DNA of 64,000 bases from Euonymus europaeus (GCA_963580455.1 OY756957.1:7445001-7509000); one strand, 5' to 3'; shown: positions 35,910 to 48,675, numbered from the stretch's first letter. Numbers and translations are program-made. The notes: generated by a model not told the origin, from the letters alone.

Positions 35910-36625
35910 TAACCCTATCCATTGAAAGTGATTTGATTAAAAAAATAATTACTCCAACATAATTAGTTATTTTACATCTTAAAATATTATAAGATTCATA
36001 TTTAAGTAATATACGACATTTAAATTATTATTATTATTTTGAGACAAAAGTTTTGCCCAGTTATATGCAGCATAGCTCAGACCACCTGGATTAGGGTTTA
36101 GAGGAGTCAGTGATAGAAGTACTATTGCGTTGCATTGTTGTACACAAAATTGAGACGCTGACTTATTAATTAATATTCTTAATCTCTAGTTTTCTTTCAT
36201 GTCTGATAAAAAATGGGATGGAGGATTAGACAGATAACTAGACAAGGAAGACAAAAGAGATAAATTAGATTTAATTTCTAAACCCTAAACCTAGCAATTA
36301 ATGCCAACACATGGTTTTAGGTTCACGCCATATTTCTCACCAAGTCCAAACCAGTGAGTAGTGACCCATACAAACAAAACGTATGGGCATGTACTTGGAG
36401 ATATTACGAAGAATAAACATCACATCATTTAGTTTCCGGCGATCCTTTGTTTGTTACCTTCAAGAACAAAGTTTGTAATAAGGGGGTCCTTTGTTTGGGC
36501 GGCTGATGCTTTAGCAAGTGAAGGAGTTCATTTGCTGGGAGATCGAATTATTTAATTGGTTGTGGCTCACAAACAAGGGGGCATGATATTTGGATTGTCC
36601 ATTTGCTGGCCTACTTTTATATAAC
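35910..36625. other. intergenic DNA
   Basis: No gene or clear repeat recognised. Confidence 0.45.
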
Positions 36626-36628
36626 TAA

Positions 36629-37430
36629 GGCCCATCTCAACTTCCACAATCACAACTACAAAAAATTTGGACCCCATTTATATTACATCAAAAATTAAGA
36701 TAGCAAATTTAGATCATTGTATAAATATATTTTGTTAGCTCAGTCACATCATCATTAAATTTTGATATATTTTGTTGGCTCCAATAAAAATTTACTCATG
36801 TGGATGCTCTTATAGACAAGAGAGACCTAAAACTTTGGCAACATTTCGTCTTTGGAAAAAAATAAGCATCATTCGCATCTACAGCATTTGAAATGTGAAG
36901 AAAAAGATTTCAACTCATTCAAAATTTTCTTCTGAATAGACATTCGTGGTAAACCAAATATGGACTGAAGTAGTTATTTCACAGTCTAAAGTGGTCGTCA
37001 GCATGATTGAAATGAATATTCTATATTCAACCATGGAACCTTGATGGTCAGTTCGTCTCCTTCCACTAACTTGTTGATCATCTGTTTTTCATTCTGAAAA
37101 AAGTTGTTCCAACTCATCTTCAAAGTTTGCGTCGAAACTAAAAAAATTGCCTCAAAATTTCAAAACTAGAACTTGGGTGATCCATGGATTGTTTGAAAAT
37201 GAGATTTTTTTCGTGGGTGAATGGTTTGATAGAATGAATGAGAGATTAAACATATTTATAGACATATAAATTATTGAGTATATAAAATACATACTTATTT
37301 TGCATACTATTGTTGGATTGCACTAGAATGAGAATATGTAAATGGATAGAATGAGAATATGTAAATGGATAAGCAGATCATTAATCAAAGAAGCTAAATG
37401 CATTTTTGCATTTCCATTGTTGGAGATGCC
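36629..37430 (-). mobile_element. PIF/Harbinger element remnant with transposase debris
   Basis: The ends GGCCCATCTCAAC (left) and GGCATCTCCAAC (right, inverted) are flanked by TAA at 36,626-36,628 and 37,431-37,433, the 3-bp target duplication of PIF/Harbinger. On the minus strand, decayed transposase text is readable between about 37,010 and 36,830: NYFSPYLVYHECLFRRKF, then after stops NLFLHISNAV, DANDAYFFQRRNVAKVLGLS. This matches the N-terminal part of plant Harbinger nucleases. Several stops make it inactive. A 23-bp direct duplication (AGAATGAGAATATG...) lies at 37,325-37,371. Confidence 0.75.
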
Positions 37431-37433
37431 TAA

Positions 37434-37650
37434 GTTATAATCTCTATCAAACCGGACCAAGAAAAAAAAAATCAATTCTTCGAATTGGGCTTTATTTATT
37501 TTTTGCTCATTAATCGGGCTCACTTCAAAGCCCATAGTGGACCTGAAAAACCCCTAAATTGATTTCGGCCCAGTTCAGTTTTAACTGTTTTTAATTAAAT
37601 TTATTTTAATCACTTTCTGTTAAACTCCCGTTCTCGCCGCCCGTGTAGCC
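37434..37650 (+). promoter_or_regulatory. 5' flank of the RBR ligase gene
   Basis: The 217 bases between the Harbinger remnant and the RBR start codon. No clear TATA box identified. The transposon end therefore sits very close to the gene. Confidence 0.35.
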
Positions 37651-40600
37651 ATGAAAAGTAGCAGAGGAGAAAGCAGACAAGACCACCAGGTTCACCACAA
37701 CCGTCAACACCACCATGGTCACGTCGGAGATACCTGGACTGTCAATCCTTTCCAAAATCGACCTCAAGAAGATGCCAAAAAACAACAACAACAACAACCA
37801 GAGGAAGAGCGTTCCAATTTCAATTGCCGGTCAACTTCTCAGGCGCAAAAACTCGAAGCCTCATCCAGTTCGTCCTCAAAATCCCATAACTTTCACCGAA
37901 ACCCTAGACGGGGTTCACGCAATCGGAATAACAACGCAGTCAAAACTCGGTTTGTTAGGAAATCTGAGTTGGATTGCTCCTCTACTTCCGAGCTTGTTTC
38001 ATTGAATGATGAATTGGGTTCTTTGAGTTTAGCCGAAGAGGTGAACGGGGCTCAAAAAGGTAAAGAAAACGAAGGGGGTGATTCTTCGTTGCAAATCAAG
38101 ATTTCTGGAGAGGGAATTGAGGAGCATGAGTCACGGGAGGGTGTGGAAGAGGTGGTGAGAAGATTGGAAGAGCTTTGGATGGCAACGGATGAGCCAGAGT
38201 TATCGGAGGATCAGCTGATGATCAATGATCAGCTGCAGGAAGACGAGGTGAGCTTTTCAAACTTGAATGGTTATTGAGTTTGCACTTCAGTTTCATTCTG
38301 TTTGTATAAGTTTTTTTTTTTTTTAATCGTGACGTGTGGAATCTTATTAGATGAGGTTTATGACTTTATTTTGATTAAGGGTCGGAAAAAATTTCATCTG
38401 GGTGAAATGCCAATGATTTGTGGAGCATTTTAGATGAGTTCTACAACTCTTAATGATCAAGAATTTTATAATATGAGGGTCTCGAAATGAGCCTCTAAGT
38501 TATAAAAGGATATTCCTATACCAAATTACTGACTCGATGCATAACCACCATGACACAAACATATTTGGTCTGGTCATTTTTCAGCTTTCTAGCCTTGTTA
38601 CCTCTCTCCTAAATTTCTGTGAACTATTTACATACTCTCAATTAGATGGGTAAAAAGACATAATAAGTTACCAGAGACTCTTTTGATACTCCATGCAATT
38701 GTGCTTTTACATATTACCTACGTTATTCAATTGTACCTTTGCCTTCCCCATGCTTGTTTTGCATCACAGGTCATTTGATTTTTGGCATAAGCTCCTCCAT
38801 GGATCAGTCAGAAATTTTCCAGAACCTGACATCAAATTGTCATTTGGAATGTTGACAGAAGTTGATAAGACAACCTTTAGTTGGAAATTGGAAATTGGAA
38901 TTCACTGGCTAAAATGGATTGATCTTGATGTAAATTAAAAACTCAGTTTCAAACATGGAATTAAAATGATTTGAATAACTTCTAAAACAAATATTTATGA
39001 TTTTGTAAAAGGTGGTTCTTTCTCCTCTGCTCAACCCTTCCCTTTTTTTGTTTGGGGGAGGGGGATATTTTCTACCTTTTAAACACAGATTAAATATTTC
39101 TTTTGCAGTTACTTGTTTTGGATTCCATTTATGGACACAATGCCTTCATCCTTGACAGGCAGAGGGGACTACGATCTGTGCAGGTTAGTCAGTGAGACCA
39201 TAGTCTAAAGCTTGCTCTAAAAATAAAATGGTTTGGAAATGGAAACAACCATATGCTTTTTTTTGCAGATTAATATACAGATTGAGACCCCTAATGAACT
39301 TACTATAATTGCAAAGCTAAATTCATCAGCTGATAAGGTCAAAGGTGGAACTTCGGATGACTTCTCATACTCATTCAAGGTTCAGCATCTACCACTGATT
39401 GTTTTGAGATGCTTATTACCTAAATCGTACCCAAGCCTCCTTCCTCCTCATTTTGCCATCTCTGTTCAGTGGTTGGATGCTAGTAAGGTTTCAAATCTCT
39501 GCTCTATGCTGGACTCTGTGTGGATGGAACAACCTGGACAGGAAGTTATTTATCGTTGGGTTGAGTGGCTGCAAAATTCTTCTCTTTCTCATCTTGGGTT
39601 CGATAAAGAAATTATTCTTGGTCCGTATGGCATAGGATATACTGGAGACAGGCGCGCAGTTTCGGGGAGTGTATCCCCGGATGTTGATGTTCCTTCAATC
39701 AAGAGTTACAATGATGAGATTCATCATGAGAAATTTTGCAAGAATTTGCACGTGTGCTGCATCTGTCTGACTGAGCATGCTGGTAAAATTTCTACCTTGT
39801 GTGAATGAGGTTGGCTTTTTTTTCCCTCACCATCTTCAGACTCCTGTGGTTTTCTGCTTGGGAGGTGGGTGGTGGAAGATGATTCTGTGTGCTATTTTCT
39901 GAGGGTTTGTTAGTCTAGTGCCATCCACCCTCAAATTTCTACAAATTATCTGAAATCCTCACATTCAATTTCAGTACACTATGCAATTTATTTTAATTAC
40001 ATTTTTCAAAAGTAAATCCAACTCAGAAAAAAGATGTCAAATTGTGTCTGTCTAGATTAGTTAAAGCTTTTTCCATGCTGATATTCAAAATTCTATATGT
40101 CAAAAAGCTTAAAGAATCAACCACCATAAAGGTCTGAGAATAAAATCAAAGTTATTTCTTTTAGCTCACTACATCAGATTTCAAAAACCGGTGTGTCTGT
40201 AGCCATTTGGCATATACCATTTATCCAAAAGCATGAAGCCTTTTTTTTCAATGAATGGAAACTTACATGATATTCAATTAAATATGCAGGAGATTCTGAG
40301 GACTTGATAGATGTTCAATTGAATGTGTAAATATTTCTAAATGCTCGCCAAATATTTTTATTTATATTAATTTTGAAGAACCACCTTTTCAACAAACCCT
40401 AATGTATTCTTGCAAAGTTCTCTGTGTCAAAACTTCAGCTTGATACATATCCAATAAAGTTTATGTATTATGAGTGCTCTTGATATACCCTTGTATTGTA
40501 AATACTGAGATAAAGGCTGACTTATTCCGAATACCAGAATCATAATTTTCTTAGAATTATCTCATTTACGGCCTTCTATATTGAGTTCTGCAGATTTTTT

Positions 40601-43600
40601 TGGTAGATGCTGCCTGCCTTTCTCTAATTTAAATGGACTCTTATCCTTGGTTTCATGTTTCTTGACTTCCAACGTTTATGGTCATAGAAATGATTTTTCA
40701 GTGATTGTGCTTAATTTTCTTGAGAACCTTTTGTTTTGGTATGTTATTGCATGTTTCCCTGAAAGAATATTTTGTTAGTACAACTAATCTGTTCATCTAA
40801 TTTTCACCCCAAATGGAGACTTATTTTTATTCATGTCTTTTGTAAGTATGCTCACTTGCAGAATTTTCAGGTATCAATTAATGATTCTAACTTCTAAGGA
40901 ATTTCATTTGTTACTGCAGTAATATTTTTTTCTCATTCTCAGTTTTTACATGTACCAGGTACTGACTTTGTCAAATTGCCATGTCAGCACTTCTTCTGCT
41001 GGAAATGCATGAAGACCTATGCTGACATACATATGGCAGAACGCAACATAAGCAAGCTTGAATGCCCAGATGCAAAATGCAAGGGTATGATTCCACCCAA
41101 TTTATTGAAACAGTTGCTCGGTGATGAGGAGTATGAACGATGGGAGTCCTTGATGTTACAGAAAACGCTTGCATCAATGTCTGATGTTGCCTATTGCCCA
41201 CGGTGTGAGACACCCTGCATAGAGGACGAAGATCAGCATGCGCAATGCTCCAAATGCTACTTTAATTTTTGTACACTATGTGATTTGCCACGCCATGTTG
41301 GGATGGAATGCATGACAACAGAGATGAAGCTACATGTCTTGCAGGTAAAATCTTAAACTCGTTAAAACTTGCTCTAGAGGGGTGCTACCCCAAGTAAAGA
41401 CTTAACTAATAAATCTATTGTTTTCCCAATATGGACAATATATCCTTATTTTCTAATTTGGAAATGACATACTTTTGTACTAATAATTAGAATAAACAAT
41501 AGTAACCATTAACCAAGCAATGTCCAAGTACCTTTATAAAAGACTTCTAGCGGTATAGTGGGTTATGACATTAGAAACGCATTAACAATAATGTTGGAAT
41601 GTGTTTTATCTTGTGATCCTTGGTCCATTTTTTGTGTCTATGTGAATCTTGATAGTAGTTGCTTAACAAGTGGCAAATGATATGACTCTAATGCAAGCTA
41701 TGTATTAATCCTCATTGTTTAGTCATGCTGATCGAACCTTAAAATTCCCCCAAAGATTTTGTAGATGCAATATATCACGGGATTCATCTCATTGAATAAC
41801 TTAATCCTTGCTTTGATACCCTTCTTGTAGCTGTTCCTAATCTGTTTCCAGATTTCTATTTTGTTCCCCCAGAAACCTGGTAGAAATTCATATATTTGCC
41901 CATTCAAATAAATAGGGTAGCACTATTTGCACTCCACTAATTTCCGGCGACACGCCTTTACTTTTACACCCCATGCCAAAAATAGAATGTTCCTTAAACG
42001 CCCTTTTTCAACAAAAAGAAAAAAATTCCCACCCCATATCTACGGGTGAAGAAACCTAAAAGCAAAAAATGGAGGTTTTGTCCTTGGTGACCACGGTCAA
42101 ACCAAAAGCCTTTCTGTCTCTTCCCATTATTTTTGTTTTTGCTGCAAAAGTAGGCTTGTTTTTACCAAACCCTGATTGCTATCTTGCTGGGATTTGAATG
42201 AGAGGTAGAAGGGGCCTGTGGAAGCCAAAGCAGCAGCGCCAAGTGCATCGACAGCATGTGTTTTACCTGTGTTTTCAACTGCAGCGACAACAACTGCTTT
42301 AACGGCATCGCCAACTGATCCAAGAGCTAAGGGAGATGGTACAACTCCCGGATATGCCAGGGAGGAGATGCCTTTTGATTTAGCAAATTAGTTGTCACAA
42401 GTTCAGGAAAGACTGGATGACAGGGCTTGCTGCACATTTTCAAAGGGCTTTTCTTCCTTTGCTGGCACGTAGACCTGGATCTAAATTTCTAGTTGCCATT
42501 GGCAGCTGGTGGGGTTGGTGGGACTCTATGAGATTGATCGAACCAGGAGAGATGGAGAGAGGAAGAAGGAGAAGTACACTAAATGACGAAACTATCCTTG
42601 CCTTTTGTGGAGTGTATTAGATTCAGATTTTTCAATAATTTTAGGGGTGCCAATGAAAATTAGTAGAGTGCAAATAGTGCTACCCAATAAATATGGGTCA
42701 TCTGCTGATGCATTTAGTTTTGTTTTTGGCGAGAAAATATAAATGGATTCATTCTTTCTTTTGATATTGGAGCTTCTAGAACTTTCATGATTGAAAATAA
42801 AAAATTTGCCTATTCAAGTTCCTCATTAATCCTTTTAATGATGAATAGGGCATAGGATAGCCAAAAAGTTTTAGTTTTGGTTCTCTGATTCTCTCACTCT
42901 CGCAGCTGACTGCGAGTCTACTGTATTTGGGTAGTCATATTTAATTTATTTTGAAGTTGCATATGCTCTGCACTGCTCCACTGACGATCATTTCCTGCTT
43001 CCCTGAGGTGCTCTGGCTACTTTCCTCAACTGAGATAACTTGATCATTTTGCTTACAGGAACGACAAGATTCGTCTAGACTCAAGGATCACCAAAAGCGT
43101 AAGGAACGTGACATGATCAACGAGCTACTTAGTGTCAAAGAGATACTTCGTGATGCCAAGCAATGCCCATCTTGCAAAATGGCAATCTCAAGAACCGAAG
43201 GTTGTAACAAAATGGTTTGTGAAAACTGTGGGCAGTACTTTTGCTACCGCTTATTAAGGCAATTAGTGGGTATGATCATTTCAGGTTGGTGTTCCATTTC
43301 TAATTTTAGATCAATTTTTTTCTCCTTGGTTTGTTTCTAGTAATTTTGCAGTGCCAGAGTTTACTAGAACCTAATTAGTTTGTACTCAATGAAGGGGAGG
43401 ATCATGTGAATTATTCCCTCAGGAAGAGATTCAGCGCTGGGAAGAACGCATCAATTTCCGCCAGGCTGTTGCTCAGATTCAAGGTGAAGTTTTTGATGCA
43501 CGTGGTCAGTTATGCCCTAATTGTCGTCAATTCAATGCAAAGGTGAGTATAATTGGACTTTTCTTGTCTGGATTTTAGTCATTTTGCTTTATTCAAATAA

Positions 43601-44374
43601 TAAATAATGTTGGATTTTGACTTGGTTTTTCATGATTTATACTAACAAAAGATTTCCTGTCTGGTTCACTGAATTGTCTTTTATGTTCTATGAACCTATA
43701 TTTCTGACATATATTGACTTTGGTGTAAGATGCACAAAAGAGGAAGAAAATTATAGTAATAGAATGCTGTAATTTCAACATTCATCAAGTTTGCAGCTGA
43801 CATGACTAAACCTCTGAATTCCGAGTGACCGCACAGCATCATACACTACTAAGGATTTTAGGCCTAAAATTAACAAGTTTAATATAATAAGATTCTCCTT
43901 ACATACATATTTATATTCATTTGCACTTGAGCTTTTCTTCTAAATAACTCGGTTGGGTTATGCTATGCCAGTACCTGGTTATATGCGAGTATTATTTATG
44001 TCACATAATCCCCACTAGATTCTTATTAGAAATCTATCATTTGCTGTTTCTCCCTGTAGTGTTGTGCTGTTCTATAATCTTACCAGCGTCTTCTTCTCTT
44101 TATGATATGCGCATATTCTTCTCTTTATGATATGGCCGTCTACCCTTCTTTCAAATTATAATGAAAAAAATACACACACATATTTTAATTTGAAAGTATT
44201 TAGTTGTTTCTCTAACTTCTTTTTTGCCTTGTTTTGTTATCACAGATGTTCAACAACAATCACATGTTCTGCTGGGCATGCCAAACCCGCTACTGTTATC
44301 TATGCCAAAAGACCGTCAAACGCAGCGCTCAGCATTACGGACCCAAGGGTTGCAAGCAGCACACAGATGGATAG
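37651..44374 (+). CDS. RWD-RBR E3 ubiquitin ligase (RNF14-like), frameshift in RING2
   Basis: Seven exons: 37651-38247, 39109-39183, 39269-39782, 40959-41344, 43059-43284, 43395-43542 and 44246-44374. A disordered Gln/Ser-rich N-terminus is followed by an RWD domain (about residues 200-350), RING1 ([10 protein letters not shown] onward, about 387-440), an IBR domain ([18 protein letters not shown]) and RING2 ([19 protein letters not shown]). RBR ligases take ubiquitin onto the RING2 cysteine (here in GCNKM) before passing it to a substrate. At 43,248-43,254 the text reads TACCGCTTATTAAGG where the family has CYRC-x-K. One base is missing: exon 5 is 226 bases, while the phases of exons 5-7 fit 227, and the conserved frame resumes with [22 protein letters not shown] and [10 protein letters not shown] to TAG at 44,374. 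As it stands, the last RING2 zinc ligand is lost; the shifted frame stays open to TGA at 44,378. The deletion could be real or an assembly error. Confidence 0.88.
41915..42685. mobile_element. 771-bp TIR transposon in intron 4 of the RBR gene
   Basis: The ends GGGTAGCACTATTTGCACTC are perfect inverted repeats for 20 bases and continue at high identity to about 30. An 8-bp direct repeat AATAAATA flanks them (41,907-41,914 and 42,686-42,693). The 8-bp duplication suggests hAT; a Mutator variant is the alternative. The interior has no transposase. A 67-residue open frame (42,417-42,620) is not recognised. Confidence 0.85.
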
Positions 44375-44395
44375 TTGAAGTCTTTCAGTTTTATT

Positions 44396-44823
44396 CAAGG
44401 TTTTGAAAATAACACTGGTCATCAAACCGAAAAAAAAATTAGATTTAAGATTCAAAGATTGAACGGGGTTCAACCGTGTTCAATCAAATATAATATTATA
44501 TGGTATAGATAATTATTTAATATTATATAAATAATGTTTAGTATTGAATAATGTGTAAAAATATTTAACAAAAATACTATACATTAATTTTGCATGTCTT
44601 AGTTGAAATTTTTTTTGTCATAGCCTATAGGTAATGCCTTTGGTTTGGTAAGAGTAGGTCTTCATGTTGAAAAGCTATCAAAAATATATATTTTTCAATT
44701 AAAATTGATCGGCATGATTAATTGGGATCGGCTGGTTCTCATCGGCTCATAAAATCCCCTAGTATATATTGGGTAATTGGATCGGATATATGGCTGGTCA
44801 CCGATTCGATTTGAACAACCTTG
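44396..44823. mobile_element. 428-bp hAT-like MITE in the 3' end of the RBR gene
   Basis: Ends in CAAGGTT inverted repeats (CAAGGTTTTGAAAA ... TTTGAACAACCTTG) and is flanked by perfect 8-bp repeats GTTTTATT at 44,388-44,395 and 44,824-44,831. It begins 21 bases after the RBR stop codon, so it lies in the 3' untranslated region or replaces the natural polyadenylation region. Confidence 0.85.
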
Positions 44824-44959
44824 GTTTTATTTTCGTGCTGGAGGTGTGTGTGTTGCAGATAGAGTTAGGATTTTTTTTTTGTCGGGCAACTTTGTTATTT
44901 ATATTAATAATATAGAAGATACATTAATGTAGGAAGAAACAACCAATACGAAAAAATTT

Positions 44960-46356
44960 CCTAAATAAATGCACTAAAAAAAAGTCGCACGAGTGATGCC
45001 ACTACGGAGTGTAAGAAAACCTATATGGGTGACAATGTGTTGATCTCCACTAGAAAGATTCACACAGTAGTTGAAAATTGGTTTGACAGTAATAATGAAA
45101 TTAAGGGAGCCAACTATGTGATCACTAGCACCCCTATATATGAGCCAAGAGACAAGAAATGAAAGTTTGATGTAAGAAGAAGGTGGTGCATTACCTACTA
45201 CAGCAGACACATATGAGCGGGTTGGAGATGAATTGGAATTACTACCTAAGCTATTTTCTAAAAAAGAAAATGACCTCTCATTTTATTGTGCACTGGAAGA
45301 GTTAAGCTTGGGAAATTGCATCAATTGATTACACAACTGCGGACACATTTGAAGGGCTCCTTGGTTCAATTATGGACCATTAAAAGACTTTGCTTGGTTT
45401 GCATAATGGTTCCTATCAGCACGCTCACCAGCTCCAAATCGAGTGTTGGATTTTTTAGGCTGCCCGGGAGGGTAGCCATGTAGTTTGTAGCATTTCTCAA
45501 TCGTGTGCCCTGGTTTGCGACAATAATTGCATGACAACTGTTCGCGTTACCGGAAATACCCAAAGTTTGCAACTTTTCCACATCATTTTGGGACACTGCA
45601 CGAACAGCCAGAGCTAATGGACTATTAATCTGATTTGGTGTTTGAGCCACCGTTAGTTGCCTTTCCACATGAAGCACCATGGAAAGAGCTTTTGAACACA
45701 GAGGAAGTGGTTCCATAGCAAGGATCTGGTTTTAGACAGTTGTGTGTATCATTCATTGAGACCCATAAAAAATACCATGGCGTGGTCCTTTTGTTGATAT
45801 CTTTCCAAGGCTACCCGAGCTCCATAGCTGCAGTCCGACATAGCATTATAATAAATGAACTCATCCCAAAATCCCTTTTACTTGGTGTAGTATTCAGTGA
45901 CAGACATAGTCCCTTGACGAGTCTCACCTATGGCTTGCCTGAGTTTATATACTCTTGTGTCATTGGGTGAGGCATACCTCATTTTCATATCCAACCACAA
46001 GTCCCTTGCAGTCATAGATCTATATAAACTACCAACAATCTCCTTTGAGATGCAATTCGAGATCCAAGTAATAATCAGACTATTACACCGCCTCCAAGAG
46101 GCATATCGTGAATCACTAGGTGAGACCTCCTTCAAGGAACCATTTACAAAACCTAGCTTGTTCCTTCCTTCTAGAGCATCAAGAGAGCACTCCACACGTG
46201 GAAGTTATCTTTCCCAGTCAATGTTTGATTGATGAGTTTGCTTACTGCATAATCCGCAATGGAGAGACTCAATGGATCATCTTGTGGATCCATGGTCGAT
46301 GAGGTAGTGACAACATTGCCAGTAGCACCCATGATATGTGCATCATTTTCAGACAT
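44960..46356 (-). pseudogene. Ty1/copia gag-protease remnant
   Basis: The minus strand starts at 46,356 (MSENDAHIMG). Copia N-terminal gag text follows (LINQTLTGKDNFHVWSALL), then the UBN2-type capsid segment (46,195-45,878) and a decayed zinc-knuckle region near 45,560-45,450. The protease start at about 45,150-44,974 reads SWLIYRGASDHIVGS where active enzymes have a D-T/S-G triad, so the catalytic Asp is gone. Integrase, reverse transcriptase and RNase H are absent and frames are broken. The copy is inactive and truncated at its 3' side. Confidence 0.82.
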
Positions 46357-46420
46357 AAGGTTGAGATAACAATATAATCAAAGAAGTTAATAGCAGAATA
46401 CAAAGTTGATGACATTACAA

Positions 46421-46640
46421 CCTGCCTCTGATACCATAAGAAGCAGAAGAACTTCTACCATAGTAAGCTATCTTCACAAGAAGATAGAAAGGAAAAAAGA
46501 CAAAATCTTTGCAACAGAATTGAGAGAAAATATCTCTGAATTTCATTGATTAAAATAAAAACTACATAAACAGCCTTATATCACAGTTACATGTACAAGG
46601 ACAACTAAAAGAATAAACAAGGCAAAATTGTAGGTAGGTC
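46421..46640 (-). repeat. primer-binding site and probable LTR of the second copia remnant
   Basis: The minus strand 46,436-46,421 reads TGGTATCAGAGGCAGG, nearly identical to the initiator-tRNA primer site. The adjoining 46,437 to about 46,640 should be the 5' LTR, but I cannot fix its outer border. Confidence 0.6.
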
Positions 46641-47150
46641 TTGTTAGGCGCAAAATGCACCTATATTTCCAATCTTTAAAAGTCTCAATGTTTTAAGTCC
46701 AAATACTACTCAATTAGTGTTTTATTGAGCAGGTGAGAGCTGGCTGGAAAATGAAAGATTAAGAGTTTTCTGGGCAAATGTTGCAACCAAAGTGCAACCT
46801 ATTTGCGGCCGCGGATTTTAGCGAGCCAGTGACGTAATTTAAAGTGTTGATGTGGCAAGTAGGGTTTTAATATATAACAAACTCGACCCAGAAACAGGGG
46901 GGACGCCGCTGCACTTCAGAACCAGGGAGAGAAGACGTCAGGAGGAGGATTTCAACACTTTCAAGCATCTCCTTCTTCCCCAACTGAATTTCTGGTTTAT
47001 TTATGCAATTAAATCATGAACATGTGTAACTAAATTTCTATTTAGTTTGGGATTTGGTTAGTTTCTTCTAGTTGAACTTTGTTGACCAATTTCATGGATG
47101 ATTACACTAGATTTAATTCTACCAAAACGGATGTATTCTCAATCGCATCC
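46641..47150. other. unassigned repeat-like sequence, possibly LTR
   Basis: Contains TTAATATATAAC (46,869-46,880) and leader-like text (GAATTTCTGGTTTATTTATGC). The style resembles a retroelement LTR or leader, but no border or primer site was found. No gene. Confidence 0.3.
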
Positions 47151-48675
47151 TCATGACTCAATTATCTACCACCATTCGCACTATCTCCCCATTATTCAAC
47201 GACCCCCTGACAACCATATGTTCTTTCTCCGCTGCAGCTTGGCTAGGTCTATGGTTTTGCTTTTCTGGACTAGGAATTCGATCCCTCTCTATTCTCACAT
47301 GTATATGTTCTATGTTTCCCACATGAGCACTGCTCTGCCCATGTTCAAAAGGCTTATTTACTTGCACTTGGATGTTGGGCCTTTTTCCACGACCCCTTCC
47401 TCTAGGAATCGAAACTTCAGCCTAGCCCATCCCCTCTATTGCTTCATCCCTCATTCCTAGCTCAACATCCTGGCCCACCAAATCCTCTTGTTGCTCCAGG
47501 ATCTTTAGCGCAGCAAACTTTGAAGGATTATGAAGATTAACCCGAGAATCTCTCCTCATGTTTCCTTGCTGGTCTGCGAGGTTTACGCATGGCCATCATC
47601 CAAGGACCATAGTCCTCCACTATCTCCAGATTAAATGGAAGATCTTCTCTCCTATTTTGACAATTACCATTTCCATCCTCATTACACCCATCGACCACCA
47701 CTCCTCCGCTAGCCACCGGACAAGGCTCTTGAACTCGCAAAGGACACAAGTCTTGGCGATGCCCATAACGACCACAACCAAAACAAATCAAATGAAGCCC
47801 TTCATACTCAATTCTCCGCACTCTCCTACGCAAACAAAACTTGGCTAATAACGGTTTAGTTATATCAACCTCCACACAAATGCGAGCAAATCTTCCCCGT
47901 GAGACAGTACTCGTTGCATCATCAATTTTCATGGGCCTGCCAATAAATGACCCCACCTTCAAAAGAAAATGTCAATCATAATACTCAATAGGAAGACACG
48001 GAATGCGAGCCCACACAAGCAGAAGATCCAAATTATCCTGCATAGGATCAAAGTTTGGAAACCATTGTCGAACTATGAGATAATGTTCCAAAATCATCCA
48101 AGGGCCTTCAACTTTGCATACTCATAGTCATCAATTGATGAGAACTTCACCAAAAAGTAATCATTATCCACCGCAACCAACTCAATCGAACCCTTCGGAT
48201 GCCATAGATCTTTTAGTTTACGAAATAAAAAGTTATACCCAATAGTCCTCCCTAACAGCTTAACTACTAGGGTTTGCCTCAAAGGTTTTCGTAGTCGTGC
48301 TTTTTCTTCACGCGACACTATTATCACAAAGCAATCCACTTCCTCCTCTGCATTCTCCTCACCAGCATCATCATCAGAAACAATATCATCATCCTCCCAC
48401 CCCACCGGCACTGCATCTGTACTCTCAATCCCCATCAACGTGTCTTTGAATGTTGGAGTAGGCACCGATGCATAAGACCCAGACCTTACCTCCTCAGCCA
48501 TCATTGGGGTTTCTTCCACCTGGCTCACCACATCAGTCCTCCCTATTATCCCATCACGCCCTTTGCTATTAATCTTGACTTTCTTGTTGCTACGCTCCAA
48601 CAAATCTCCTTCTTCCTCTGAGAGACTCAGAGCTTTTTCCATATGATATTTTATCATTTTGATATGTTTATACAC
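47151..48675 (-). pseudogene. plant LINE ORF1 remnant (DUF4283 and CCHC knuckle)
   Basis: The minus strand runs from 48,675. An acidic N-terminus precedes a DUF4283-like core (LVVKLLGRTIGYNFLFRKLK, DLWHPKGSIELVAVDNDYFL), which continues out of the listed frame as WMILEHYLIVRQWFPNFDP. After a stop near 47,972 it resumes with VGSFIGRPMKIDDAT and a CCHC knuckle (CFGCGRYGHRQDLC, about 47,785-47,740). DUF4283 plus this knuckle is the layout of plant L1-type LINE ORF1. No ORF2 endonuclease or reverse transcriptase follows. Captured ORF1-like gene debris is a less likely alternative. Confidence 0.78.
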
